DNA of 64,000 nt from Hygrophila difformis (GCA_030278955.1 JAOANR010000003.1:28349227-28413226), one strand, 5' to 3'; shown: positions 43,684 through 56,186, numbered from the stretch's first letter. Numbers and translations are program-made. Notes: generated by a model not told the origin, from the letters alone.

Positions 43684-43714
43684 GTGAAAACTTAAGTATA
43701 TTGACAAAGAACTA

Positions 43715-43913
43715 AAGTAAATAAAGTCAAACTTTCTTGGGGTTTTAATGAAAGAAAGGAAAAGTTGTTGGGAATTAATTAATTTTCAAATTGGTCCTTA
43801 TGGCTTAATTTCATTCAACATGTGTTTGTAATGGCCTAATTCTGGAAATTCAACTTATAATAGCTTAAAAGTGGAATAGACTCCTTGTAATGGCCCTTTT
43901 TATTACTTTCCCC
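43715..43913. repeat. Right terminal inverted repeat of the virus-bearing unit
   Basis: This is the inverse partner of 36131-36330. On the minus strand it starts GGGGAAAGTAATAAAAAGGG, then GGCCATTACAAGGAG, and continues with AATTAGGCCATTACA and AATTAAGCCATAAGG. It is followed by the right TSD copy. Confidence 0.7.
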
Positions 43914-43922
43914 TTTCTTATT

Positions 43923-44948
43923 TGTTGCATCACAAAAAAGAAGTATGACAGAAATAAATGAGCATCAATGACGAACGGTCAAGTTTAGGTGCTAAAACGA
44001 GGAGTTAAGCATATACTAATTGTGATGTATTTGAATTTTTTGTGATGATAAGTACAATATCATTTCTTTTTAAATTTTATTTTATATACATGGATGATTA
44101 TAAAATAATTTTTATGTATTATTATATTATACACATGTGGATTATGTGAATGTTTGGGAGTCAGCGGATTCGCGATCAGATAGCAGATTTGGAGAGAGAA
44201 CTGTGAGACAATATGCTCTTCCAATATGCTATATGCTGGTCAGTATGCTGTCATCCAAACAGCCCCTATGTACTTAAACCGGACCGGAAAAACGAGATTT
44301 GAACTCATTCCAATCCAAAAAGGCTCATTCAAAAAAACAAAAAATCCAATCCAGAAAGAATGTCTCTTAATTCAACATCATGGGCCTGTTTGGGAATTAA
44401 CTGTTAGCTGTTAACTGTGAGTAATAATTAGTTAAAATTAGTTGTTTGACAATTTCAAGACTAACCTTTTGCCTAGAATAAGCTAAAATCCAAAATGTTG
44501 CTATCTGCAGCGTTTCAAAAGGAGCTGATTGAACGCTATTTTAAGTTATTTTTATCTTTTTAAATAAACTAATTTTTTTTAATTGTCTCACAAAAAGCAA
44601 ATTCTAGTTTAGCTGTTTTGTCAAATGGGCACATGAAAATCTTAAGAGACAACAAAAGCTAGAAGCTCCTATCATCCAACTCGTATGGCGCAATAAGTTA
44701 TATATAACTTGCACTTAAATTAATAAGTAAAATCTTATGGTTAAAAGTTTAATTGTCCCGATGTATGAAAAAAATTATTTAATTAAATAACAGCACTATT
44801 ATGTAACACTCCGTTAGGCACTCTGTACATTTCAACAGAATATACAGACCAATGCTACAGCTACACCTACCATAAGGGTAGCGCCTTGCCCAAACTTACA
44901 TCAGATGTTAATTGCTACGGCTAAAAGTCGGATAAATGAAAGATATCC
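43923..44948. other. Intergenic DNA
   Basis: No gene. A possible MITE start GGGCCTGTTTGGGAATTAACTG at about 44383 has no matching end. Confidence 0.4.
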
Positions 44949-44953
44949 ATCCA

Positions 44954-45228
44954 TGTGATGAGTCACACCCGTAGGATGATATCTCATGTCGTACGTATTG
45001 GTTTTTAAATGTAAGTAGTCATCACTCAAAATGACTAATCACTCATGTTTTCCCCTATATATATGAGAACTGTTGTACGGGAATAATTACTCCTCAATCA
45101 AGCAATATACACTAGTACTCATTATCTTGCTCTGGTTTTTTTAATTCCATTTCATTACTAGTATATAGTATCATTATACTACACCACTACATAAACATAT
45201 ATAGCTAATAGGTAAATATTATACAACA
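44954..45228 (+). repeat. 5' LTR of the copia element (275 bp)
   Basis: TG...CA ends, TATATATA core promoter at 45056-45063. It differs from the 3' LTR by point changes and two small indels near 44980 and 45026, indicating an insertion of some age. Confidence 0.9.
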
Positions 45229-45402
45229 CGTTATCAGCATGACGTTGTTGGTTCGAGTCTTGTTCAAGTTTTGCTAAAATACCAGTTGGGTTCTGTTCGG
45301 GGTTTGTCGAAATACAAGTTCGTATCGGGGTTATGACGAAAATCTCCAAGTCTAGAAAGAAGTCATCTGAGGTAGTATATTTATACTATTTTCAATATAA
45401 TT

Positions 45403-46481
45403 ATGGCTAATTTGACAAAACAAGAGTTTATGCTGCTGGAAAGATCCGGGAATAATTATTTATCCTGGAGAATGGATGTTGAAATACATCTTGAATCAAT
45501 GGGTCTAGAAAAGATCATTATGAAAGAAAATATGGCCACAGGCCAAGACCGTGCAAAAGCTATGATTTTTCTCCGACATCATCTTGATGAAGGATTAAAA
45601 TTAGAATATTTGACGGTGAAAGATCCTTGTGATCTATGGGAGAATTTGGAAAAACGATATGATCATTTAAAATTGACCAATCTCCCTAGTGCCAGACATG
45701 AGTGGCAGCAATTGAGGTTGCAGGTCTATAAGTCCGTAAATTATTACAATTCAGCCATGTTCAGAATAACTGCACAATTGAGATTATGTGGCGAAAAAAT
45801 AACTGAAAGTGATATGTTGGAGAAGACATTCTCAACATTTCATGCCACAAATATATTGTTGCAGCAACAATACAGAGAAAAAGGTTTCAAAGAACATTCT
45901 GAGCTTATTACTTGTTTGTTACTAGCTGAGAAAAACAATCATTTGTTGATGAAAAATCATGAGTCCCGACCAACAGGAATTGCACCATATCCTGAGATGA
46001 ATTTCACAGAATCATCTAATCGTGGTCGTGGACGTGGCCAAATGGGAACTCGTGGACGTGGCCGAGGCCATGGTCGTGGTCATGGTCGTGGGTATGGCCG
46101 TGAAAGAAACAATATTTATATAAAGCCAGAACCATATCCATGCGACCAAAATGGTGAAAGAAAGCAAAGCAATAGCCATCAAAACAGTGGCCCGAAAAAT
46201 TATGCCGATAAAGGCAAAAGAAAGTTGAAGAAAAATGCCACCGTTGTGGTATGGAAGGGCACTGGGCACAAACCTGTCGTACAACAAGTCATTGGGTAAA
46301 GCTTTATCAAGACTCATTGAAAGAAAAGAATAAGCAGGTTGAAACAAACCTTGCGGAACAAAATGATGACGACATTGCAACCACAAGTGATGCTATTATG
46401 AATGCAACTGAGGCCATAAACGATGATTTGCTCATAGAGCCAGCCTTTGGTGTTGCAGATTTCTTTAATGATACTGTATAA
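45403..46481 (+). pseudogene. Copia Gag, frameshifted at the zinc knuckle
   Basis: The first frame (45403-46299, 298 residues) has the copia Gag pattern (NYLSWRMDVEIHLESMGLEK, a DLWENLEKRYDHL tract, LRLCGEKITESDMLEKTFSTF) and an arginine-glycine-rich region. The zinc knuckle is split. A frameshift near 46240 moves the frame so that CHRCGMEGHWAQTC would be completed, and the rest (to 46481) runs in another phase, ending with an acidic tail. Gag coats the element RNA. Confidence 0.85.
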
Positions 46482-46559
46482 CTTTGTTTTAGTTTCTGTT
46501 GTACCACTACTGTATTAAATCTCGTTTTGTTACTGATATTATAATATTTTCTTTTCCGA

Positions 46560-49500
46560 AAAAATGCCAGCACAATGGGATTGCAAATTGGTGATAATGA
46601 AATATGTCTTATAGACAGTACTTCTACGCACACGATATTGAATGACAAAAGATACTTTTCCTATCTGGAAATGGGAGATAGAAGCATCACCACTATAAGT
46701 GGAAGTGCAAATATAATAGAAGGCTCTGGCATGACCAACCTTTAGCTCCCTAATGGGACAAGATTGATTGTGGAAAATGCACTTTTCTCTCCCAAGTCTC
46801 GAAGAAATTTGTTGAGTTTTAAAGGTATTCGAGAAAATGGATATCATATCGAGACTTTGATAGCAAAAGGTAATGAACACCTGCTGATTACAAATACCAT
46901 TTCTGGTATGAAACAAGTATTGGAAAAGTTATCATGTTTATCCTCTGGATTGTATTATAAAAGGATAAACGATGTTGAAAATTATCACCTGACAGACCAT
47001 AGGTCTATTGTTCCCAATGAATATATGATTTGACATGATCGCCTTAGACATCCTGGATGTACCATGATGAGGCGGATCCTTACAAATTCCCATGGTCATT
47101 TATTAAAGGGACAAAAAATATAGCACCACGATGATTATATATATATTGCTTGCTCCCAAGGGAAACTCATTATAAAGCATTCATCAGAAAAGGTGGGAAA
47201 TGAATCCCCTAATTTTCTTGAAAGATTCAGGGTGATATATATGGACCTATAGATCCACCTTGTGGGCCATTCAGATATTTTATGGTGTTGCTTGATGCTT
47301 CAACCAGATGGTCACACGTGACATTATTATCATCGCGCAACCATGCATTCGCGAAATTGCTAGCTCAAATCATCAGATTATGAGCACAGTTACCAGATTA
47401 TACAATTAAAAATATCTGTTTGGATAATGCTGGTGAATATTCATCCTGGACATTTGATGAATATTGTATGTCGATAGGCATAGCCATCGAACATCCTGTA
47501 GCCCATGTGCATACATAAAATGGACTAGCTGAATCATTTATTAAACGATTGCAGTTGATCGCTAGACCATTATTAATGAAGTCTGAGTTACCAGTTTCAG
47601 TTTGGGGACATGTTATATTGCATGCAGCAATGTTGGTGTGATTAAGACCGATAAATTATCATATATACTCCCCATTACAATTAACATTTGGGCATGAACC
47701 CAATGTATCCCATTTGAGAATATTTGGTTGCGCAGTATATGTCCCAATAGCACCACCTTTGCGCACCAAAATGGGATCCCAACGAAGATTGGGAATATAT
47801 GTCGGGTATGAATCACCCTCGATAATTTGATATCTTGAACCATTAACAGGGGATTCATTTACACCAAAATTTGTTGATTGTCATTTTGACGAATCACATT
47901 TCCCAATAATAGGGGGAGGAAAGGATCAACCGAAAAAGAATATAAATTGGAAAATCCCAATGGATTTCCTTGATCCTCGTACAAAAGACTATGAAATTGA
48001 AGTACAAAGAATTGTACATTTGCAATAAATTGCAAATCAATTGCGGATGCATTATGTGACTCTAAAAGGGTTACTAAATCTCATATACCCGCAGAAAATG
48101 TTCCAGTCAAAATTGATGTTCCAAAGGAACACATTATAAGTGCTAAAGATGAGTCGGATCAACGCTTAAAGTGTGGTAGACCTCTCGGTTACAAAGATAA
48201 AAATCCTCGAAAGAAAAGAGGATTGAATACTGATAATGAAGGAACACAAGTTCCCAAAAGTGACAAAACTGAGCCCTGCAGAGACTTGACTCTTGAAGAG
48301 CAAAATCATCAAAATGATGAGATATCTATAAATTTTGTCACTAATAAAAATGTTTGGAATCGAGAAGAAACATCTATTGATATTGCATTCTCATACAATG
48401 TAGCACTTGAAGTTATGAAAGATGATGAGGATTATGAACCAAATTCAGTTGATGAATGTCCGCAAAGGCAAGATTGACCAAAATGGATAGAAGCAATCCA
48501 ATCAGAATTAGATTCCCTGGCTAAGCGAAATGTGTTTGGACCAATTGTCAAAACGCCAGAAAATATAAAGCCGGTTGGATACAGATGGGTTTTTGTACGA
48601 AAAAGAAATGAAGAAAATGAAATTGTGAGATACAAAGCGAGATTAGACGCCCAAGGGTTCTCACAGAGACCGGGATTTGACTATGATGAAACTTATTCCT
48701 CATTAATGGATGGAATTACATTCAGATATCTTATCTGTTTCGCAGTACATGAAAAGCTTGAAATACGACTCACAGATGTCGCTACTGCTTATTTATATGG
48801 AACTTAAGATACTGATATCTATATGAAAGTTCCAGAAGGGTTCAAAATGCCAGAGGCGTATAAAGCAAACCCAAAAGAAATGTATTCCATCAAATTACAA
48901 AGATCCCTATATGGACTCAAACAATCTGGAAGAATGTGGTATAACCGATTAAGCGAAAACTTAATTCAAGAGGGTTATATAAATGACCCAATATGTCCAT
49001 GCATCTTTATACAGAAAAATGGGTCAAGATTTATTATCATTGCAGTATATGTTGATGATATCAATCTAGTTGGATCCCGTGATGAGATTCAAATTGTTGT
49101 TGACTATTTCAAAAGAGAATTCGAAATCAAAGATTTCGGAAAAACCAAAAGGTGTCTTCGTTTACAAATTGAATATTTGAATGATGGAATTCTTGTCCAC
49201 CAAAAGGCTTATACCCAAAAGGTATTGAAGCGATTCTATATGGACAAAGCACATCCATTGAGTAATCCAATGGTCGTAAGGTCACTTGATCCTAAAAAGG
49301 ATCCATTTAGACCAAAAGAGGAAGATGAAAAAATATTTGGGCCACAGGTCCCATATTTAAGTGTCATTGGAGCACTGATGTATCTCGTAAACTGCACTAG
49401 ACCAGACATATCATTTGCAGTAAATCTGTTGGCGAGATTTAGTTCATCTCCAACCCTACGGCATTGGAAAGGAATAAAACACCTTTCGTTATCTCAAAGG

Positions 49501-50040
49501 GACGATTGATATGGGTTTATTTTATTCATGCAATTCTCAACCTGAATTAATCGGCTATGCCGATGCTGGGTATTTATCAGACCCACACAAAGCTAAGTCA
49601 CAGACTGGCTATTTAATTACGTGTGGTGGTACTGCAATATCGTGGCTCCACGATATTGCAGTACCACCTCATCGAATCATGCTTAAATTATAGCTATACA
49701 TGAAGCTAGTCGAGAATGTATTTGGGTCAAATCTATGACCAACTACATACGAAAGAATTGTGGTTTATCGTCCGAATATAAAGACCCTCCAATTATTTTA
49801 TATGAGGATAATGCGGCTTGTATAGCGCAATTGAAAGAGTTATATTAAAGGAGATAGAACGAAACATATTTTACCAAAATTTTTCTTTTCTCATGATTTG
49901 CAGAAAAATAGTGAAATAGATGTGCAACAAATCCGTTCAACGGATAATCTTTCAAATTTGTTTACCAAGACACTACCAACAGCAACATTCGAGAAGTTGG
50001 TGAAAAGCATCGGGATGCGCCAATTGAAGAATCTCAACTG
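46560..50040 (+). pseudogene. Copia Pol, multiply broken
   Basis: The protease region starts near 46574 with an altered site (IDSTSTHTI, where D-S/T-G is usual). A stop lies at 46744-46746. Integrase (about 47030-48470) is riddled with stops and shifts. RT is best kept at 48478-49509: KPVGYRWVFVRKRNEENEIV, one TAA near 48806, SLYGLKQSGRMWYNRL and catalytic YVDD near 49049. RNase H starts at about 49511 (LIGYADAGYLSDPHKAKSQTG) and is disrupted by a local inverted duplication at 49625-49668. The element cannot be autonomous. Confidence 0.9.
49625..49668. repeat. Perfect 21-bp inverted repeat in the RNase H region
   Basis: GGTGGTACTGCAATATCGTGG is followed by CT and its exact reverse complement. 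The first arm is normal RNase H sequence; the second replaces the sequence expected there. Confidence 0.9.
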
Positions 50041-50180
50041 ATGCTTGCATCAGGGGGAGAATCAAATACAAGAATAATGTACTCTTTTTCCTTCACTGGG
50101 ATTTTTTTTTCCCATAGGATTTTTTCCTAGTAAGGTTTTAATGAGGCATATTCTTTGTATAATAGACATGCAAGGGGGAG

Positions 50181-50443
50181 TGTGATGAATCACACCCGTA
50201 GGATGACTCATGAGATGCATGTCATACGTGTTGGTTTTTAAATGTAAGTAGTCATCACTCATGTTTTCCCCTATATATATGAGAAGTGTTGTACGGGGAT
50301 ATTTACTCCTCAATCAAACAATATACACTACTACTCATTATCATGCTCTTGTTTTTTTAATTCCATTTCATTACTAGTTTATAAATCATTATACTACACC
50401 ATTACATATACATATATAGCTAATAGGTAAATATTATACAACA
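50181..50443 (+). repeat. 3' LTR of the copia element (263 bp)
   Basis: Preceded by the polypurine tract, ends in TACAACA, followed by the TSD copy ATCCA. Confidence 0.92.
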
Positions 50444-50448
50444 ATCCA

Positions 50449-50749
50449 TTATAGTAATCGAAGGAAATCATACACTTCAGCGCTAGACATTAGTTTGAAA
50501 AAAAATGCATACGCACCCATACCTGAATGTACTTGTTGCAAAATATTTTTCTTTATATTTATGATATATAACCCTCAAAAGATTTATATATAAAATTGAA
50601 GAGAGAATTGAAATTATAAATTTATTCTTTTTATTCAATTTTTTTTCTTTTAATCTAAAAGCTCTATTTTTTGATTTTTAGAAAACCTAAGAAAACTCGA
50701 TGCACCTTTTTAAAATAAAATAAAAAATCATTCATACAAAATTCTTGAA
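50449..50749. other. AT-rich spacer
   Basis: No feature recognised. Confidence 0.5.
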
Positions 50750-51310
50750 GCTGTTAACTTGGGTTGTTGGAAGCCTTTGAAGCTGTGCACAGGTGGTGTC
50801 AAAATCTCTCACCTTATGTGTGCTGATGATTTAATATTATGTGCTGAACTGGAAGAAGGTAGTATATATTCTATGGCTTCGGTTTTGGCCAGATTCGGTT
50901 CTCGTTCAGGGTTACACGTGAATGCCTCTAAGTCGACTGCCTTTTGTTCCCCTACCGCAACGCATGTTAAGCGTGCATGGCTGGACCATTACTTGGGAGT
51001 GTATGCTATTGGAAATCTGGGCTGTTATCTCGGATTTCCTATTATCCATGGGAGCATTCGGATATCTCACTTTGATTATCTTATTAAGAGGATTTAAAAT
51101 AGGTTAAATTCTTGGTGTTCTGTTTTGTTGAATAAGGCTGGTAGAATTACCCTTGCTCGCTCTGTATTAAGTTCCCTATCTGTTTATATAATGCAAGTCC
51201 ATATGCTTCCTATTGGAGTTTGTTCTCAGATTGATAAAATTGTTCGGTGTTTGGATTTGGAAAGGTTCTGATGGCCATAGATTGCATCTGATTAATTGGG
51301 AGATAGTGAC
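50750..51310 (+). pseudogene. LINE (non-LTR) reverse transcriptase fragment
   Basis: A frame from about 50759 contains ISHLMCADDLILCAE (the ADD catalytic motif), a FGSRSGLHVNASKST tract and CYLGFPI, the standard plant L1-type RT order. After a stop it goes on with RLNSWCSVLLNKAGRITLARSVLSS to about 51220 and then decays. Both the 5' part and the 3' end are missing. Confidence 0.8.
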
Positions 51311-51639
51311 GCGTGGCATGGGAGCTGAAACAACTGCACTGATGATTCCCACGTTTTCCGAGGGACCGGTATCCCAACACTGGAGAAGGAAGTTTACATC
51401 CAGAATTGTTGAGTTGTTGCACCGGAATTTTGAAGATGAACTGTTGAAAGCCAGAACCAGGAAGATGGGACTGAAGCTTCTGATTCAAATAGAGGAAGAC
51501 CTCGGACCCACTTAAATGGATCCGAAAATCCACATTTAATCAAGAAGCGGCCGGATGTCGATCGCTGGAAGTTGGCCGGAATCCCCACCAGAAGTCGAAC
51601 ATTTTATTAAGTAGTATTTTGTAATTCAACAAGTGCATG

Positions 51640-52440
51640 CATGCACATGAACTTTTAACAAGCAGGAGAGAGAGAAAACACTCTAGACTGACGGAGCCCG
51701 CACACAAGGAAAACAGATTGCGTCGCAGTCCAACTTCGAGCGACGCAATCTAAGGATCTCGAAGCCAACATCTTTTACGACGCAACCCTCCAGTTCGGAT
51801 CGAAGACCCCATACGTCGCAATCCTTCCGTGCGTCGCAATACCCCTATTAAGACGCAAACACCCGTCAGACTGTCACGACGCGCACCAGGAGCAAGAGAC
51901 CTATGTCGCAATCCCCTCCACTCGCGTCGTAATCCATGCATCACGACACAAGGTATCATGATGTAGCCGAGCCAATACGACGTCCTTAACGCATGAGTGA
52001 TCTACGTCACAACTCGAGGATTACGACGCGACGCCATTCCAGATTAGGGTTTTGTATCGTTAGCTAGCTTGTTTAATTCTCGGTTATGATGGTTGGAACA
52101 CTTGTATTTTCGGAAACCTATATATATGGCCTCCCTTACATTATATCATTTACCTTTGAATGAATATATTATTGAACACATTTGGAGAGTGCAAATATCA
52201 TTTGTTTGAAGGTCACCTCACGGATTCAACCTTGTTGATTGGATTCCTTTCAAGCTTGGGATGTGCTTGATCGAATAGCCACCTTGAGAATATCGATTGA
52301 GGGAATAGTCGAACACTACCGTATTAGTCGATTCCAAATTTGAGTATTCAACTAGGTAATCCCCTTGTCCATTTATTTTGTTTTTCAGTTTTGGTCTCCA
52401 CCTTTGAAACTTTTGACAATTGCCCACTATATGAGTATTT
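51640..52440 (+). repeat. LTR-like fragment with palindromic words and TATA box
   Basis: A plus-strand TATATATA at 52119-52126, followed by GAATGAATATATTATTGAACAC, looks like an LTR core promoter. Upstream, 51715-51960 carries repeated TGCGTCGCA/GCGACGCAA words, including the hairpin TTGCGTCGC...GCGACGCAA at 51718-51749. Neither LTR end nor an internal region was identified. It may be a truncated solo LTR. Confidence 0.45.
52119..52126 (+). promoter_or_regulatory. TATA box of the LTR-like fragment
   Basis: CTATATATATGG about 160 nt after the last palindromic word. Confidence 0.45.
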
Positions 52441-52550
52441 TCTGAAAAATAATAATCTCGGTTTAATTTTATTTAATGAAACCAAATTATGAAGATGGAG
52501 TTGGGATTAGGGATATGTTTATAGGTTGTCACGTTTTTATATACTCATGT

Positions 52551-52641
52551 AGGAAACTGTGGCCTGAAAGCGCACGGTGTTAAAAATTGCAGTAATTTAT
52601 AGTAAGACTGGATCGTTCACTGGAGGATGAGCGATAGAAGC
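52551..52641 (-). repeat. Shared LTR block, second copy
   Basis: Matches 12099-12180: GTAGGAAACTG...CTGAAAGCGCACGGTGTT...TTGCAGTAATTTA...GGATCGTTCACTG...GCGATAGAAGC. Confidence 0.6.
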
Positions 52642-54431
52642 AGGGCCCACATCGTTTACTAAGATTTTCCACTCGGTTACTCGTTTCAAGCTTGAGTTGG
52701 GTTCTAACAACTACTTGACATAATTTAAACTAGATTATGAAAGCAATAATAGTTATACTACAAAGCTGAGTAAAATTATTCTAAAAAGCAATTAAATCTA
52801 TTATAAGAAAGCAATAAGAATTATACTAAGAAAGTGGTTAAAATTATTCTACGAAAGCATGTAAAATTATGCTACACTATCTATAAAGTGAATTTAAATT
52901 ATGACAGAAGAGACAGGAAGGAAATAATAAAAGTTGGACAAGATTTCAGATGAAACAATAATTAAACTTCCATTTTTGCTACACAGATCTTTGTTTGGGA
53001 TAATCTATCAGTTAGCTAACTCTCATGCTTTCTAGACTATGTTCCCTTTAACAGACAAATACTTACAGTCAGAATTTACATGCTCTTAAGACCTCAACAT
53101 CTAAGATACCACATATTAATAGCTGCCCCTGCCGAGGTATGTTATTTCTCCATGGTGGATAAGCAACACCTAACATATCATTAGTTGATATGCCAAGTAC
53201 TCTTATCATCTCCCTTGTCACACCCAAGGTCCAAATTAAATCCCGAACTAATCCATAGCTCTTAAAACTTATATACGGCGGCCAACCTCTAATTCTCCCA
53301 AGTGTCCTCTATAAAGCATTTAAAAGAAAGCGGTAAAGAAAGCATTTAAAAACCTATCACTCGGGAGCTTTAAAAAGTTATCTCATTCCGTTAGTATAAA
53401 AGAGCCTCTGGTCTTGGTGACCAGATGCAGATTTAGAACTCTCCAAATATCAGTAAGCCACAGGGCTTATAACATCTGGTTAGTTATGAGATACAAACTG
53501 AATGGAACAAACATGTGAAGATCTATTCCGAATGTACTCACTCAAGACTCAATTCTAGGCTTTGGTGAGAGAAGATAGTAGTTGAAAGAATACTCAACCC
53601 TATCTCAGAAATTAACCAAGGCCTATATGTTGTTCCTCTAGTATTGTTTACCCCATCTCATCTGAATCCAAGTGGACACTGATTTGATGCAATATCTAAT
53701 ATATGATTTCCAACACACAACAATTTTGAGAAAACAATTGATATTTGAAAATCATTCCCTACACAGGTATTAAACTCTCAATTAATACACAGATTCTTTC
53801 AGTCTAGGTGAGACCTAATCGCTGACTTTGCTTCTAAGTTCTCAAAATCAACCCCCAGTAGAAGATGAATTAGTCATAGCTGTGAAATTATCCCTTACTC
53901 AGATCTGGATTTTATAAAGTGATTTTTGTGAAAAATTATTGTGCAACATCTGATTTAGATCATGACTTCTATGTCCAAGGGGAAGGATCCCCAAAATAAA
54001 TATGACCACAATATCTACATAATAATATCATGCATACATGTATATGAGAAGTAAAATAAAATACCCCAAAATATATGATGAGATTAGCAGAATTTGATAC
54101 ACAAAGATGGATTAGCCTTGAGAAAAGGAGAATTTGGTTAAAAAGAGTGCTAGAAATAACTGGGGTGGTCTGGACTGCAAACATCTGCTATCCAGTTCCC
54201 AATTATTCCAGATGGTATGATTTTTAGACAGTAAGGAACCTTTAATAACAGTGATGGCTATTATCGAAAGTCCTACTATCCATGAATGAGGAAAAACCCA
54301 CATGTTTTCTTACTACAGTATTATTATAACAGTGTTGATCGACACTGTCTAATATTACCATAGCTCGAAATTCAGGTCTGATATTAAGATAAGGAAAAGA
54401 AAACTGTATATAATTAGGAATTGGCTGAGTG

Positions 54432-54568
54432 GCTAATCGTTATCCCTGTGAAGGGACCTTTTTGCCGTAGCTTCCACCAATCTCTAATTAAACCATGCAA
54501 AATAACAAGCAATAATTAATACACAGAAGAGGAGCTAATCGTTATCCCTGTGAAGGGACCTTTTTGCC
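54432..54568. repeat. Two exact copies of a 35-bp sequence
   Basis: GCTAATCGTTATCCCTGTGA plus AGGGACCTTTTTGCC occurs at 54432-54466 and 54534-54568, 102 bp apart. Confidence 0.92.
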
Positions 54569-54811
54569 AACATTGATCTGTGATATTCTTTATTACTCAT
54601 TCATACACACAATAAAAATAAAAATAAAAATTAAATAGAATATTTTTGGTATTATGTGAGTGTTAATCACACAATAATTTAGACACTAATGGTTGAGATG
54701 TGTAATGGATAAAATTAAGTGTAATGGGCCTAAGCCCAATACACCCATGCAATTTATACAACTCAGGAAAAATAAAATATTTGTGGAGTTTTAAAATAGA
54801 AAGAAGGGGTC

Positions 54812-55390
54812 AATGCGGTCTATTAAGTCAGATGTGGTATAAACCGCATTGAGAATGCATGAGAAATGAAATATTACCTTACCCAATTCATCATTGCAAG
54901 AATGCGAATTAACATCATCTAATGCGGTTTGTCATATCGATGCGGTATAAACCGCATTGGACAAACCGAATTGATAAGGTTATTCCCTTACTCAAATTTG
55001 GTTAAGGCACACACTTCAAAAATGGGGGTGATGCGGTTTACTAGGATAATGCGGTATAAACCGCATTGGTAAACCGCATTGGGTAGACAAGGAAAATAAA
55101 CTAAGGCATGAAGGGTGCGGAATGCATGCAATGCGGTTTCTGAAGAAATTCGATTTGTATGTGCAATGCGGTATAGACCGCATTCCGTAAACCAAATTGG
55201 TAGAAGCCGCATTGAAAGAGAAAATAAACAACACACACTATTTTTATCATGCAATGCGGTATTCATGGGCAATGCGGTATAAACCGCATTGCCTAAACCA
55301 CATAGCATGAAATTTTCACATAAGTCATATTTTTGTTCGCAAGCACTAATGCGGTTTCTAAGCTGAATGCGATTTATGATAGATGGGATT
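54812..55390. repeat. Nested palindrome array, cluster 1
   Basis: Five units about 100 bp apart are centred on AATGCGGTATAAACCGCATT (8-bp arms, 4-bp loop) near 54838, 54940, 55049, 55165 and 55269. Most are flanked by outward GCGGTTT...AAACCGC arms, so each unit forms a stem within a stem. A half unit lies near 55349. Confidence 0.85.
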
Positions 55391-56186
55391 GACCCCATCA
55401 CTCATTTCACATCAGTGTCATCTCGCAACCATACTTGTGAATATTTTGTGGTTATCAAGAATTATGCATGCACAGTGGGTAATAGCATGCATTAACCCTA
55501 AAACTACAAACATGAAATTCAAAGATTAATAGACCTAAAACAGCCTAAAAAAATTAAGAACTACTTGCATAAAATTAAGAACACCTATATTATCTAAGGG
55601 AGCATACGTAAAAGATCTAGAAAAATAAAGATGCCAGTACGCATTAAAACCTATTTCTAACAAGCCTTAAATTATCGAAAACCTAAGAACACTTATTTGA
55701 GCTCTAAGGCATAAAACAATCTACAAACCCACTAAACATGCATTTATTGAAGATGTAAGCCAACTAGGAACACATTAAATGAAACCCAGTTGAAACAAAC
55801 AATCATTCTAACATATTTATTGCTAGGGAAAGCATTTAAATAGTGCAAAACACATGAGACAAAACCCATTTCTGGAATTTTTCCTTATATTCAACACTTT
55901 GATAGCAAAATAAATAACCCAAAACCATCATTAGATTGAAGGTTGAGTTCATTCTACCTAGGAAGCATGTAAAAAGTATGGAAATGACTACACTAAATGG
56001 TAGTAACAAGCTTTAACAACTAATCTATGATGAAAACAACTAAAACTAAGCTAAAATGCATGAAAAATAAACTAAATAACTACATACCTAACCCTTAAGG
56101 GGTGAAGATCCTCCTGAATGTTCTTCTTGTCCTCTGCTGAATATCAATGTGTGTAAGAAGTGTCTTCAAGTGTTGGTGAGGGTCAG

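Larger units (their letters stand above)
36131..43913 (-). mobile_element. Endogenous pararetrovirus (Caulimoviridae) inside a TIR/TSD-bounded, Mutator-like unit
   Basis: The minus strand reads: diverged inverted repeat, tRNA-iMet primer site, five open frames, TATA box and intergenic region, inverted repeat. The frames, order, iMet primer and absence of LTRs and integrase identify a member of Caulimoviridae, linearised at the primer site, with about 7.3 kb of viral sequence. The whole unit is flanked by a perfect 9-bp direct repeat, TTTCTTATT (36122-36130 and 43914-43922). The ends GAGGAAATGAATTTTTTAGGCC and inverted GGGGAAAGTAATAAAAAGGGCC run into a longer inverted similarity. The genus is not assigned. 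No frame has a stop or frameshift that I can see, but the integrant has no terminal redundancy, so it could not by itself give a full-length pregenomic RNA. Confidence 0.85.
44954..50443 (+). mobile_element. Ty1/copia retrotransposon, full length but inactive
   Basis: LTRs at 44954-45228 and 50181-50443 share TGTGATGA(G/A)TCACACC... and ...ATTATACAACA. The 5-bp TSD ATCCA is at 44949-44953 and 50444-50448. Internal order is gag, protease, integrase, RT, RNase H, the copia order. The primer-site region after the 5' LTR reads CGTTATCAGCATGACG. The polypurine tract is CAAGGGGGAG at 50171-50180. Coding parts have frameshifts and many stops, densest in integrase. Confidence 0.93.

Noticed and set aside
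36131..43913. Reading the virus as an LTR retrotransposon
   Set aside because: There is no integrase, no direct long terminal repeats, and the frames include a movement protein and P6-position protein; the terminal similarity is inverted.
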